DNA of 64,000 nt from the NCBI GenBank assembly GCA_024401215.1, contig JAKSLL010000006.1, positions 26,608-90,607 on the forward strand, written 5' to 3'. A program made the position numbers and the translations under genes. Positions within the stretch are counted from its first letter, which is position 1, and every line of letters starts with the position of its first letter. This stretch comes from Bacteroidaceae bacterium (GTDB lineage Bacteria > Bacteroidota > Bacteroidia > Bacteroidales > Bacteroidaceae). Of this stretch, positions 41,154 through 50,472 are shown in pieces. Below the pieces are notes generated by a model that did no database searches, was not told the DNA's origin, and was given only the letters and a program-made list of their open reading frames with translations.

Positions 41154-41252
41154 GTGAATACTGTCATTCAGTTCAAGTGAATAGTGTCATTCATGCCGTG
41201 TGAATAATGTCATTCACGCCAGCAGCATAATATCATTCACGCTAAGTGAATA
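41154..41252. repeat. 23-bp palindromic iterons
   Basis: The unit GTGAATA-N-TGTCATTCA starts at 41154, 41177, 41200 and (degenerate) 41223, with a partial fifth GTGAATA at 41246, so the spacing is exactly 23 bases throughout. The third unit extended by one C (GTGAAT-N6-ATTCAC) is a perfect dyad. Confidence 0.85.
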
Positions 41253-41259
41253 TAAAGCA

Positions 41260-41317
41260 ACTTGTTGTGGAGTTAAAGGGTAGTTAAAGGGACGAATGTC
41301 TGTATATGGTGTCGTCC
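41260..41317 (+). repeat. Dispersed repeat, copy 4 (partial)
   Basis: It retains ACTTGTTGTGGAGTTAAAGG, GTAGTTAAAG, GACGAATGTCTG and TATATGGT but lacks the right half. It is followed by sequence related to the leader of the 410-aa protein gene. Confidence 0.75.
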
Positions 41318-41400
41318 TATGAGTTCGTTCAATCCGGATGGCATGGAGATGACAGTTAGTGGTGGATTTCTGCTTTTGTTTATACTTTAAGTGCTGGACG

Positions 41401-41459
41401 AAATCTTTTGATATTTGATGCAGACCAAGATCCAGAGATGCGCAGAGCAGAAATTTCTG
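41401..41459 (+). pseudogene. Fragment of a TOPRIM-like gene
   Basis: These 59 bases match 40266-40323, inside the intact TOPRIM-like gene, with about four substitutions and one inserted base. They cover the LLIFDADQDPE metal motif. No start, end or reading frame remains. Confidence 0.85.
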
Positions 41460-41604
41460 TCGGAAATTGAATTGATAAGACAATGAAAGAAAGTAGATTC
41501 TGATAATTTCTTTTTATTCTTTTAAATTTCATTCAGTTAATAGAACGCAGAATGCGAGCTATCTTTTTTACATCCTTTTTATATTCTAAATATCTATTAT
41601 CAAA

Positions 41605-42609
41605 TTGAAACGTGATATATCAATAGACATACTTAAATGCTTTGCAGCTATAATCATAACAAATAGCCACATGGAGATGCTATATGGCGATTATAGCGTA
41701 CTTGCCACAGGAGGAGCTATAGGCGATGCACTTTTCTTTTTCTGTTCTGGCTATACTCTTTTTCTTGGACGTGATGCCGACTTCTTCAATTGGTACAAGC
41801 GTCGAATAAATCGTATATATCCTACGGTATTTGCGTGGGTGCTTATAGCATCTATTATGGGTTGGCAAGATTGGGAACATCGTGGAATGGCAGACATTCT
41901 CATCAATGGTGGTGGTTGGTTTGTCACTTGCATCATGATTTACTATGTACCGCTATGGTTCATTAAGCGATTCGCAAAGAATTATTTAGGCATTGTTATG
42001 TCTATTGTTATTGCTTGTATATTTATTTGGTATTATACAATTGGAATTGATGATGTTTTAGGCACAAACAATATCTATGGAGCATGTTATTTCAAATGGG
42101 TGCATTATTTCATTTTTATGTTATTAGGCTCCATTGTAGGATTGAACAGATCTAAAGAGACAGGACTTGTTGATTCTAATACAAAACAATCATCGATTAA
42201 GACCGTCAAGAACATAGTTTTTCTTTTGCTAAGTGTTGCTTCTTTCTATGCACTCTGCTGGTTTAAAAACAAAGAAGGCTACTTCGATTATTTACAGATG
42301 TTGTCATTACTCCCATTAGCAGGAGTGTGTTATTTCTTTCATTCTCTGTGTAGTTCACAGATTATGGCTAAACTCTATAATACGAAACTAACAGGCACTT
42401 GTATCAAATTCATAGGTGGTTTATGTCTTGAAATATATCTTGTACAATATCCACTTTTAACAGATAAGATGAATTCAATTTTCCCTCTGAATTTATTTGT
42501 AATGTTTTTAATCATTGTTGTATCAGCTTATTTGTTACGTTGTATAGCAAGAATATGGCAGCAAACTTTTGCAAGTGGGGATTTTTGTATGATGAAAATA
42601 ATGAAATGA
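41605..42609 (+). CDS. Acyltransferase family 3 membrane protein
   Basis: A 334-aa O-acyltransferase of the AT3/OafA type with about ten hydrophobic segments. The family start is RDISIDILKCFAAIIITNSH (catalytic-type His near residue 22), and the Arg-rich loop is YKRRINRIYPTVFAW (about 64-78). Such proteins transfer acetyl groups from the cytoplasm to surface sugars. The start appears to be TTG at 41605 because no ATG precedes the conserved N-terminus. It is the first gene of the polysaccharide locus, after the decayed region. Confidence 0.85.
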   Translation: MKRDISIDILKCFAAIIITNSHMEMLYGDYSVLATGGAIGDALFFFCSGYTLFLGRDADFFNWYKRRINRIYPTVFAWVLIASIMGWQDWEHRGMADILINGGGWFVTCIMIYYVPLWFIKRFAKNYLGIVMSIVIACIFIWYYTIGIDDVLGTNNIYGACYFKWVHYFIFMLLGSIVGLNRSKETGLVDSNTKQSSIKTVKNIVFLLLSVASFYALCWFKNKEGYFDYLQMLSLLPLAGVCYFFHSLCSSQIMAKLYNTKLTGTCIKFIGGLCLEIYLVQYPLLTDKMNSIFPLNLFVMFLIIVVSAYLLRCIARIWQQTFASGDFCMMKIMK

Positions 42610-42652
42610 AACGAAAAGGATGGTTGTTTAAATGTAAAGAAAAAAGGGTATA

Positions 42653-43648
42653 ATGCAATTATTATATATAATACTAAAACTTTTGAGAAAAATTCATATC
42701 ATATACAATCAGATTGTTTATTTGTGGAAAGATCGCAATGTTATAGAACAAACTAAACAATATCAAAAATATGTAGAATTATTTGATCAATCTGCGAATG
42801 ATTATGTTCGAGAACTATTACACACAGGAAAGCCTTGTATGGTATCAAAATTTGGTGGCTTTGAGTTGTCGCATCTCGTACAACAAATTTATTTAGAAAA
42901 GGACACTTATACTTTAAAAGATTATTGGGATTATATTATAGAAAAGAAAGGAAATTTATGGTGGCCAACAGGAGTTGATTATTTGTGTCGTAACGCAGGT
43001 TTTTTCCCAAATGATCAAAATCTTTTAAAAAAGTATTTTCAAGTAAATTATCAAGCCATAAAAATGATTGATGTGTTAGGTTCGTATTTGGAAGATGAAA
43101 AGCATTTTGAGAAAGAACTAGTGCATGCAAAACGAATAAATTTGGATGGTTATTATGCACCATTCTTATTCAATAATCCATGGACAAAAGAATTAAAAGG
43201 GAAAAGAGTTCTTGTTATCCATCCATTTTCAGATGATATAAAATCACAATATGAAAAGAAAGAACTTCTGTGGAAAGATAAAGACATTCTACCAGAATTC
43301 AAACTAATCACATATCGTTCTGTTCAATCGATGTTAGGAATTAAAACAGAATTTAATACGTGGTTTGATGCTCTTCAAAAGATGGAAGATGATATTTCAA
43401 AAATTGAATTCGATGTTGCATTAATTGGATGTGGCGCCTATGGAATGCCTTTGGCTGGTTTTGTTAAATCTTTAGGCAAACAAGCAATTCACACAGCAGG
43501 ATGGACGCAGATATTATTTGGTATAATAGGAAAAAGATGGGAAGATGATTCTCGAATGGATAAATATATTAATGAATACTGGATTCATCCATCGCCCTCG
43601 AACATTCCTGAAGAGGCTAAAAAAATAGAAGGAGGTTGTTATTGGTAA
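42653..43648 (+). CDS. GT-D-fold family glycosyltransferase-like protein (DUF1792-like)
   Basis: A 331-aa protein resembling the GT-D/DUF1792 group. It has the motif CMVSKFGGFELSHL (about 62-75, in place of the usual R-F/Y-G-x-x-E), a central VLVIHPFSDDIKSQY and the C-terminal FDVALIGCGAYGMPLAGFVK with KQAIHTAGWTQILFGI. It begins with an amphipathic helix. It would transfer a sugar within the polysaccharide repeat unit; donor and acceptor are unknown. It ends within the start region of the next gene. Confidence 0.75.
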   Translation: MQLLYIILKLLRKIHIIYNQIVYLWKDRNVIEQTKQYQKYVELFDQSANDYVRELLHTGKPCMVSKFGGFELSHLVQQIYLEKDTYTLKDYWDYIIEKKGNLWWPTGVDYLCRNAGFFPNDQNLLKKYFQVNYQAIKMIDVLGSYLEDEKHFEKELVHAKRINLDGYYAPFLFNNPWTKELKGKRVLVIHPFSDDIKSQYEKKELLWKDKDILPEFKLITYRSVQSMLGIKTEFNTWFDALQKMEDDISKIEFDVALIGCGAYGMPLAGFVKSLGKQAIHTAGWTQILFGIIGKRWEDDSRMDKYINEYWIHPSPSNIPEEAKKIEGGCYW

Positions 43649-43650
43649 AA

Positions 43651-44847
43651 ATGAAGAGGATAGCTATTTTTGGAGCATTGCCAACTAGTACAAATATGGG
43701 AGTACAGGCATTGGCATATAGTTCTTATTATATTATCGAAAAGGCTCTACAAGAGTTGAATATTGAAGGTCAAATATCGTTTAGAGACGATTTGTCATTA
43801 CATACAATACTTGACTATTATGAAAGAAAGATTGAAGTTGATGTGTTACCTTCTTATGTAGGTCAAGGATTAAGAGGATTAGCACGAAGGATAAAGCATT
43901 GGCGTGGTTATAACAAAGCGCTTAATGTTGATATTGTATTTGACATTACTGGAGGTGATAGTTTTACAGATATTTATGGAGATGAAAGGTTTAATAATAT
44001 GTGTTTAGTCAAAGAACATTATAAAAAGCATAATGTAAAGTATGTTTTACTACCTCAAACCATAGGCCCGTTCTCCTCAAAAAATGCGTTGAGAGCCAAA
44101 CAAATTATGCAAAAATGCGAATTTGTATTTGCGCGAGATGCTCAAAGTATGTCAAAACTAAAAGAGTATAAGATTGAAAAATCAAAAGAATTAATAGATG
44201 TCGCATTTTTCTTACCATTTGTAAAGAAAGATAAGTTTAACATAGATAAGAAAATCCATGTAGGATTAAACATTTCTGCATTATTATGGAATGGAGGTTA
44301 TACGAAAGACAATCAGTTTGGTCTTTCTCTTGATTATAAAAAGACTATATTGGAACTGATATCCTATTTCTTATCACAAGAAGAGGTCGTCTTGCATCTT
44401 ATAACACATGTGATAGGTTTTTCGTATGATGATGTAGAGAATGACTATTCAATATGCAAGAAAATATATGAAGAGTATAATTCAAACAGAATGCGACTTG
44501 CACCGATGCCTTACAACCCAATAGAAATTAAGAGTTATATCTCAAGGCTTGATTTTTTTGTAGGTGCAAGAATGCATGCGACTATAGCTTCTTTTTCTAC
44601 AGGTGTTCCAGTTGTACCAATGGCTTATAGTCGCAAATTCAATGGACTTTTTATTGATACTCTAGGACATGAATATTTGGCAGATTTAAAAAAGGATGAC
44701 CAAAGCAAAGTCATTAAAACAATTAAGCGGGCATTTGACTATAGGGATAGTATTGCAAAGAAACAAAAATCGACAATAGAAACTTTAGTAGAAGAGAAAA
44801 AGCAATTAATTATAGAATCTGTAAAAGAAATATTAATAGAATGTTAG
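43651..44847 (+). CDS. Polysaccharide pyruvyltransferase family protein
   Basis: A 398-aa cytoplasmic protein of the CsaB/WcaK family, which adds ketal-linked pyruvate from PEP to a sugar. It shows the N-terminal FGALPTSTNMGVQALAYSS, FDITGGDSFTDIYG (about 89-102), YVLLPQTIGPF, FARDAQSM and the C-terminal GARMHATIASFSTGVPVVPM. The ATG at 43651 is used; the longer frame from 43636 needs TTG. Its stop overlaps the start of a nitroreductase-like gene. Family members also include sugar transferases, so pyruvylation is likely but not certain. Confidence 0.88.
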   Translation: MKRIAIFGALPTSTNMGVQALAYSSYYIIEKALQELNIEGQISFRDDLSLHTILDYYERKIEVDVLPSYVGQGLRGLARRIKHWRGYNKALNVDIVFDITGGDSFTDIYGDERFNNMCLVKEHYKKHNVKYVLLPQTIGPFSSKNALRAKQIMQKCEFVFARDAQSMSKLKEYKIEKSKELIDVAFFLPFVKKDKFNIDKKIHVGLNISALLWNGGYTKDNQFGLSLDYKKTILELISYFLSQEEVVLHLITHVIGFSYDDVENDYSICKKIYEEYNSNRMRLAPMPYNPIEIKSYISRLDFFVGARMHATIASFSTGVPVVPMAYSRKFNGLFIDTLGHEYLADLKKDDQSKVIKTIKRAFDYRDSIAKKQKSTIETLVEEKKQLIIESVKEILIEC

Positions 44848-45794
44848 GAGGATTTAGATTATATTGGAAAATAGCATACAATATCTTAATAAGTTATTGG
44901 TATGATTTTAGATACGCTATTAAATATTCACATTCTCTTACTACTAATGAAGATACCAAATTAGCTGTTATTATGCTTCATATGCATGGATTAGAAAAAG
45001 GATTATCATTTAGTAATAAAAAACAAGGATGGGGAAAGGATAAAAGTTTAGAAACAGCTAATTTAATTAAACAATATATTAAAAAAAATGGACGAAATGA
45101 AGTAATAGAGGTGGCGATTAATATTTTAGCTGCATACATAAATGATCCGTTTTCTTCTAAAGACGACCAAGTTGTTAATTCAATAAAATCATTGATAAAA
45201 GAGAATATTGATGTGATAAAACCAATAAACCAAGTAGGAGGTGTTAAAAATATATCTAAGCCTTCTTTTGAGTTTAATTATGATCAACTTCATGATTTTA
45301 TTTCAAAAAGATCATCAGTAAGAAACTTCTCAAAAAAGCCAATTACAGAAGAAGAATATATCAATGCAATTCGTATTGCAGAATTGTCTCCATCAGCATG
45401 CAATCGTCAAACATGTAGAGTATATCATTTTCACACACCAGAGATGATTGACGAGATTCTTGAATTACAAAAAGGTGATCAAGGTTGGTGTCGCAATTGT
45501 ACTAGTTTATTTATTATAACATCAAAAGCTCCATTTTTTAATGCAGAATATGAGCGTTACGAACCATATATAGATGGTGGCATTTTTAGCATGAATTTTG
45601 TATATGGACTTCATATTCAGCAAATAGCATCTTGTTATAAAATGTATGTACGTGACCCTATAGTTGATGAGGGTATAAGAAAGATAACAAATATACCTAA
45701 TAATGAGATACCAATTATTTGTATTTTAGCAGGACATTATAAAGACGAGGAAATAAAATCACCTCTTTCTCATAGAATAGATATTGTCAAATAG
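44841..45794 (+). CDS. Nitroreductase-family protein in the polysaccharide locus
   Basis: A 317-aa protein. Residues ~1-145 are a helical N-terminal region without obvious membrane segments, containing HMHGLEKGLSF. Residues ~150-317 are an FMN-dependent nitroreductase domain with SKRSSVRNFSKKPI (FMN phosphate-binding Arg/Ser), ELSPSACNRQTCRV and a C-terminal ICILAGHYKDEE. The redox step it performs is unknown. Relatives occur next to pyruvyltransferase-family genes in other surface-glycan loci, so it may modify a sugar or the pyruvyl donor. It overlaps the previous gene by 7 bases. Confidence 0.85.
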   Translation: MLGGFRLYWKIAYNILISYWYDFRYAIKYSHSLTTNEDTKLAVIMLHMHGLEKGLSFSNKKQGWGKDKSLETANLIKQYIKKNGRNEVIEVAINILAAYINDPFSSKDDQVVNSIKSLIKENIDVIKPINQVGGVKNISKPSFEFNYDQLHDFISKRSSVRNFSKKPITEEEYINAIRIAELSPSACNRQTCRVYHFHTPEMIDEILELQKGDQGWCRNCTSLFIITSKAPFFNAEYERYEPYIDGGIFSMNFVYGLHIQQIASCYKMYVRDPIVDEGIRKITNIPNNEIPIICILAGHYKDEEIKSPLSHRIDIVK

Positions 45795-45802
45795 TTAATA
45801 TA

Positions 45803-46903
45803 ATGAAGAAATTTCGAACAATTGCTATATATTTACCTCAATATCATCGTACAAAAGAAAATGATGAATGGTGGGGACAAGGGTTTACAGAGTGGACAAA
45901 TGTGACAAAAGCAAAACCAAGATTTCGTGGTCATTACCAACCGCATCTTCCTAAACAATTCGGTTTTTATGATTTGCGTGTACCTGAAGCATTAGAAGAA
46001 CATGCTACTTTTGCTAAAGAATATGGGATAGATGGGTTTTGTTTCTATCATTATTGGTTTAGTGGAAAACTTATGTTAGAGTTTCCTTTGGAACAGATGT
46101 TAAAGAGGAAGTCTCCCAATTTCCCCTTTATGATTTGTTGGGCTAATGGAGACTGGAATGCAGCTTGGACGGGGAATGACAACAAAATTCTTCTCAAACA
46201 AGAGTATTCTGATGACGATGATAGAGCTCATTTCAAATATTTACTTCCTTTTTTTCTTGATTCTAGATATATACGGATTGATGGTAAACCTGTCATAAGC
46301 ATTTATCGTTCTTTTTTGAATCCAAATATTGAGCATTCTCTTGAAATTTGGAGAGAAGAGGCAAGAAAAGTTGGAATGGAATTATATATATGTAGAATGG
46401 AGAGTATGGGGAGAGAAGGAATTGAATATATGAAAGGTTTTGACGCAGGAATTGAATTTCAACCTCATAATCATAATGGTTTTATGAAACAATATGAGAA
46501 GTGGTTTTATATTATTCAGTCAAAATTGCATAAATTGTCTAAGAAAATAGAGAATAAACCACTTTTGTTTCCTTATGATAAATATGTTGAATTTCAGGAA
46601 ACTCGGGAATATCCTACTGACTATAAATATTATCCTGCAGTTACTCCATCGTGGGATAATTCTGCCAGAAAAGGTAAGTTGTCATTTTTCGCGTTTACGG
46701 GTAGTACACCTGCTTTGTATGGAAGATGGCTAAAAAATGTTTTGACGAAATTCTCTCCATACTCAAAAGAAGAAAATCTTGTTTTTATTAATGCTTGGAA
46801 TGAATGGGCAGAAGGTAACCATTTGGAACCCGATCAAAAGTGGGATTTAGGATATCTCGAAGCAACAAAAGATGTTATAGATAAATTTAACAAAGAACTT
46901 TAA
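45803..46903 (+). CDS. WbsX-like glycosyltransferase / GH99-like domain protein
   Basis: A 366-aa protein of the WbsX family (GH99-like TIM barrel). Typical features are IAIYLPQYHRTKENDEWWG (about 7-25), FTEWTNV, GIDGFCFYHYWFSGK (about 75-89), MICWANGDWN and the C-terminal NAWNEWAEGNHLEPD. WbsX-like proteins are found in O-antigen and capsule clusters and are thought to act as transferases or trimming enzymes. The next gene starts inside its stop codon (TAATG). Confidence 0.9.
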   Translation: MKKFRTIAIYLPQYHRTKENDEWWGQGFTEWTNVTKAKPRFRGHYQPHLPKQFGFYDLRVPEALEEHATFAKEYGIDGFCFYHYWFSGKLMLEFPLEQMLKRKSPNFPFMICWANGDWNAAWTGNDNKILLKQEYSDDDDRAHFKYLLPFFLDSRYIRIDGKPVISIYRSFLNPNIEHSLEIWREEARKVGMELYICRMESMGREGIEYMKGFDAGIEFQPHNHNGFMKQYEKWFYIIQSKLHKLSKKIENKPLLFPYDKYVEFQETREYPTDYKYYPAVTPSWDNSARKGKLSFFAFTGSTPALYGRWLKNVLTKFSPYSKEENLVFINAWNEWAEGNHLEPDQKWDLGYLEATKDVIDKFNKEL

Positions 46904-48348
46904 TGGCGAAATCAATAAAGACAAACTATATATTCCAAGTTATAAGTAATGTGACAGGATTCTTGTTCCCAATGATAACATTTCCGTATGTTTCTCGAGT
47001 CTTGGGGGCAGAGAGTTTGGGTGAACTTGGATTTTATGGTTCTATCGTTGGATATGTACAGTTATTTTCTTCTTTAGGAATTGCAACCTATGCAATGCGT
47101 GAAGTTGCAAAAATTAGAGAAAATACGAAAGAATTATCGAATATAACTACCGAAATATTATCTTTGCATATAATTTTGTCGTTAATAGGTTACATTGCTA
47201 TTATCGTATTAGGTTTTTTTTTACCACAGATAACGGATAAGACTCTTTTCTTTATTAGTAGCCTTAGTATTTTTTTTAATGCAATAGGTGTAAGTTGGTT
47301 TTATAATGGGGTTGAGGAATTTAAATTCATTACAATTAGAGCTCTTATTGTTAGATGTTTATCTTTAATAGCTTTGTTTGTTTTTGTACATGATACGAAT
47401 GATCTTTTAATATATGCTATTTTAAATATATTAGCAACAGTGGGAAACAATATGTTCAACTTTATTCGTTTGTGGAAATATGTTGAACTTAAAAGTGTAG
47501 TCTTGCACAAATTGAATTTGTTTAGACATATAAAACCATTGCTTCATGTGTTTATGTTAACTTTGTCAGTTAACATATATTTTAATTTAGATCAAACTAT
47601 GTTAGGTTTTCTCAGCAATACTGAAGCTGTTGGTTATTATGCTGCATGTATTAGGTTAAATCATATGATAATGTGGACTACATTGTCAGTTACAGCTGTT
47701 TTAGCTCCTAGACTATGTAATTTAGTGGAAAATAATAGAGATGAATTTTATAGAATTTCGAAGAAAGGGATAAATGCCATTCTATTCATTGCTCTTCCAG
47801 TGTCTAGTTTAGTATTTATTCTCGCAAAACCAATAATCAATTTGTTTTGTGGAGATGAATATGAACCTTCAATTTGTACTCTTCAAATATTGACTCCTAT
47901 ACTGATTTTTGGATGTGTCTCGAATTTTCTTAGCAATATTTTATATTCTATGAATAAAGTGAATCAAACTATTATTGCTACAACAAGTGGGGCTTTAATG
48001 AATATGATTTTTAACTTTTGGTTAATTCCACAATATGCTCAGTATGGTGCTGCAATATCTAGCCTTATAGCTGAATTAATAGTTTTTTCAATTATGGCTT
48101 TATTCACTATAAAGGTTGTTTGTATTCCTATTTTTGAAAAAGAAAACTATAAAATAATTGTACTGACTGTTATCCTTGTAATATTCGCATGTATTGGAGT
48201 AAATATTATTCCTGATAATAATTTTATTTCATTAATTTTAGGTGCTGGTTTTGGAATAGCAGCAGCGATTTTGTATGCATACATATCAAAACTTGAACTC
48301 TTATTAGATATTATTTTTTATATTAAAAATAAACTTGTATTCAAATAG
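46903..48348 (+). CDS. wzx: Wzx-type oligosaccharide flippase
   Basis: A 481-aa integral membrane protein of the MOP/polysaccharide transporter family with about 12-14 hydrophobic segments. The N-terminus has the family signature FLFPMITFPYVSRVLGAESLG (about 20-40 overall) and a cytoplasmic REVAKIRENTKEL loop. It flips the undecaprenyl-linked repeat unit across the inner membrane. The presence of Wzx with a Wzy-like protein indicates a Wzx/Wzy-dependent pathway rather than an ABC exporter. Confidence 0.93.
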   Translation: MAKSIKTNYIFQVISNVTGFLFPMITFPYVSRVLGAESLGELGFYGSIVGYVQLFSSLGIATYAMREVAKIRENTKELSNITTEILSLHIILSLIGYIAIIVLGFFLPQITDKTLFFISSLSIFFNAIGVSWFYNGVEEFKFITIRALIVRCLSLIALFVFVHDTNDLLIYAILNILATVGNNMFNFIRLWKYVELKSVVLHKLNLFRHIKPLLHVFMLTLSVNIYFNLDQTMLGFLSNTEAVGYYAACIRLNHMIMWTTLSVTAVLAPRLCNLVENNRDEFYRISKKGINAILFIALPVSSLVFILAKPIINLFCGDEYEPSICTLQILTPILIFGCVSNFLSNILYSMNKVNQTIIATTSGALMNMIFNFWLIPQYAQYGAAISSLIAELIVFSIMALFTIKVVCIPIFEKENYKIIVLTVILVIFACIGVNIIPDNNFISLILGAGFGIAAAILYAYISKLELLLDIIFYIKNKLVFK

Positions 48349-48359
48349 TATCTTAACAA

Positions 48360-49598
48360 ATGCAGCTACAATATTATTTGTTAATTCTATTGGTATGGAG
48401 TTGTCGTTTTTATGGAATTAAGTATTTTAATATTTTCTTTACTGATGACAATTCAATATATTATTTCTTATTTTTTCAATATATAGGGATATATTATTAT
48501 AAAACAAAAAATATAGGATTAGAACGTGCCGCCTTTTGTATCCCTTATAGCACATATTTCAGAGGAGTAAAATTTCTTTATGCAGGTTTATTTATGTCTA
48601 CTATTTCTCCATTAATAGATATAAATCAAATGCCAATACATGGGATATGGGTTATTCGAGAGGTCTTAATTGGTTTTTTCTTATTATATACATTGTACAT
48701 AATACGTCCTTCGAAGTATTCTATTTATAAATCACTGTATTATTATTTTATAATATACGTTATTATTGCTGTAATTAACTATTTTATTCCTAATATGTTG
48801 TACGAAGATGTCTCATATGAAATGGAATATTGGGAATCCAAATATGACAAAATATTTGCTTTTATTCCTCCTGGAGGTATGTATGTTTGTATCTTTATGT
48901 GTGTTGAGATTGGTAAATGCATAAAAAGATTTACAATGAAATCTTTTTGTATAATTACACTTTGTTTGATCTTTGTTTTTATGGATCAAAATAGAACTTT
49001 CTTATTTCCATCTTTAATTGTTTATATTATTGGATTATTGACATATAAAACAGAGACAAAAAGGAAACAATTAGTTTTGAATCTTGTTGTAATGTTATTC
49101 GTTTTATTCCTTATTTTAGTGATGAGAGAATCTATGGAATATTTGTTCGAAGAAACTGTTGACAATATGAATGATTCAGGTGGATATCGTCTCATTGCAT
49201 GGAATTATCTAACTGATACATCTCATTATACATGGTATCGATGTATTTTCGGTAGAGGGTGGTATTCTCTCAATATATCTGATTATTATATGAAGTTAGG
49301 AATGAACAAGATTTTTTTGTCAGATGTTGGAATGTTTTCTTTTTGGTTTGTTTATGGATTGTTAAGTACTTTAACTATAATTTATTATTATTTAAATTCG
49401 ATTTTAAGGAAACGATTTCCATTATATTTACGTCTATTTTCATTAATAAGTATATTTGCAAGTTTTACTGTATTGTATTATCAAGATTTTTATAAAATAA
49501 CATTTTTTGTTATATTTTATTATTTATATCATTTAGAATTGACAAATTTCAAAAAGAGATATGAAGGAAATAGTATCTGTATTGATGCCTGTTTTTAA
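48360..49598 (+). CDS. wzy: Wzy-like polysaccharide polymerase
   Basis: A 412-aa very hydrophobic, Tyr/Ile/Phe-rich protein with about ten membrane segments and a large extracytoplasmic loop near residues 255-320 (NMNDSGGYRLIAWNYL and IFGRGWYSL). The GGYRLIAW / GRG combination is typical of O-antigen ligase/polymerase proteins. Sequence is otherwise poorly conserved, as is usual for Wzy. Location next to the flippase supports the call. Its end overlaps the next gene by 38 bases. Confidence 0.75.
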   Translation: MQLQYYLLILLVWSCRFYGIKYFNIFFTDDNSIYYFLFFQYIGIYYYKTKNIGLERAAFCIPYSTYFRGVKFLYAGLFMSTISPLIDINQMPIHGIWVIREVLIGFFLLYTLYIIRPSKYSIYKSLYYYFIIYVIIAVINYFIPNMLYEDVSYEMEYWESKYDKIFAFIPPGGMYVCIFMCVEIGKCIKRFTMKSFCIITLCLIFVFMDQNRTFLFPSLIVYIIGLLTYKTETKRKQLVLNLVVMLFVLFLILVMRESMEYLFEETVDNMNDSGGYRLIAWNYLTDTSHYTWYRCIFGRGWYSLNISDYYMKLGMNKIFLSDVGMFSFWFVYGLLSTLTIIYYYLNSILRKRFPLYLRLFSLISIFASFTVLYYQDFYKITFFVIFYYLYHLELTNFKKRYEGNSICIDACF

Positions 49599-50472
49599 GA
49601 CTTGTTATTTGTCGAAAGCAATTCAATCAATACTCAATCAAACTGTATCTGATTTTGAGTTGATAATTGTTAATGATAAATCTCCAGAAGATGTTGATAC
49701 TATTGTATCTTCATTTTGTGATTCAAGAATCAGATATTATACAAATGAGGAGAACATAGGTAATAAAGATATTGTTGCTAACTGGAATAAATGTCTGAGT
49801 TATGCTAAAGGTGAATATTTTTGTTTGATATGTGATGATGATTGTTATGCTCCTACATTTTTAGAAGAAATGTTGAGATTGGCAAAACAATATCCTCAAT
49901 GTAATGTGTTTCGTTCTGGAGTACAGATTGTTGATAAGGCAGAGAATGTATATGACTACTATCCTTCTTCTCCTGAATGGGAGTGTTCTGAAGATTATAT
50001 GTGGCATGTTTTTAGAGGGTATCGATGCCAGACTGTATCTGAATGGTTTTATCGTCGTCAACCTATAGTTGATTTAGGAGGTTATGTTTCTCTTCCTTTA
50101 GCTTGGTATAGCGATTTTCTGACAACTTTCAAATTATCTCTTAAAGGTGGAATTGTATCTACTTCAAAACATCTTGTTTCTTTCCGAATGAGTGGCGAAA
50201 ATATTACATCTCAACTTGATTCTCGTTCTCGTGTTAAGATGGAGTCTTCTCGCCTGTTTGAGGTAGAAGTTACAAAGATGATCAATGACAATCACTTTAA
50301 AAAGGCAGAAATACTTTATCCTTTATTGTCTAAATATATGAAGGAGAAAAGATCTTTTGTTCTTGGAACATGTAAATTAGCAGATGTTTGGTATTTCTTT
50401 AATAATAGAAATAAATATAACATATCAATTAAGATGCTTATTAAGTCATTCTTTTATAGAATAATTAGATGA
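49561..50472 (+). CDS. Glycosyltransferase family 2
   Basis: A 303-aa GT-A enzyme: VSVLMPVFKTCYLSKAIQSIL (about 4-24), nucleotide-binding LIIVNDKSPED, and metal motif YFCLICDDDCYAP (about 88-100, DDD). The acceptor region includes PLAWYSDFLTTFKLS. It adds one sugar of the repeat unit; specificity is unknown. It begins inside the polymerase gene and ends overlapping the next ATG by 4 bases. Confidence 0.9.
   Translation: MKEIVSVLMPVFKTCYLSKAIQSILNQTVSDFELIIVNDKSPEDVDTIVSSFCDSRIRYYTNEENIGNKDIVANWNKCLSYAKGEYFCLICDDDCYAPTFLEEMLRLAKQYPQCNVFRSGVQIVDKAENVYDYYPSSPEWECSEDYMWHVFRGYRCQTVSEWFYRRQPIVDLGGYVSLPLAWYSDFLTTFKLSLKGGIVSTSKHLVSFRMSGENITSQLDSRSRVKMESSRLFEVEVTKMINDNHFKKAEILYPLLSKYMKEKRSFVLGTCKLADVWYFFNNRNKYNISIKMLIKSFFYRIIR

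Larger units (their letters stand above)
40693..41604. other. Decayed region, 912 bases, no intact gene
   Basis: It contains only remnants and repeats: the 38-bp repeat copy (40797-40834), TGACGAG inverted repeats (40897-41045), 23-bp iterons (41154-41252), a partial dispersed repeat (41260-41317), a duplicate of the 410-aa gene leader (41340-41391), and a TOPRIM-gene fragment (41401-41459). The last ~140 bases should carry the promoter of the polysaccharide locus, but no consensus element is seen. Confidence 0.75.

Noticed and set aside
41154-41252. Possible CRISPR array (23-bp period)
   Set aside because: The repeat is ~17 bases with only ~6 bases between copies, far too short for spacers; tandem iterons fit better.
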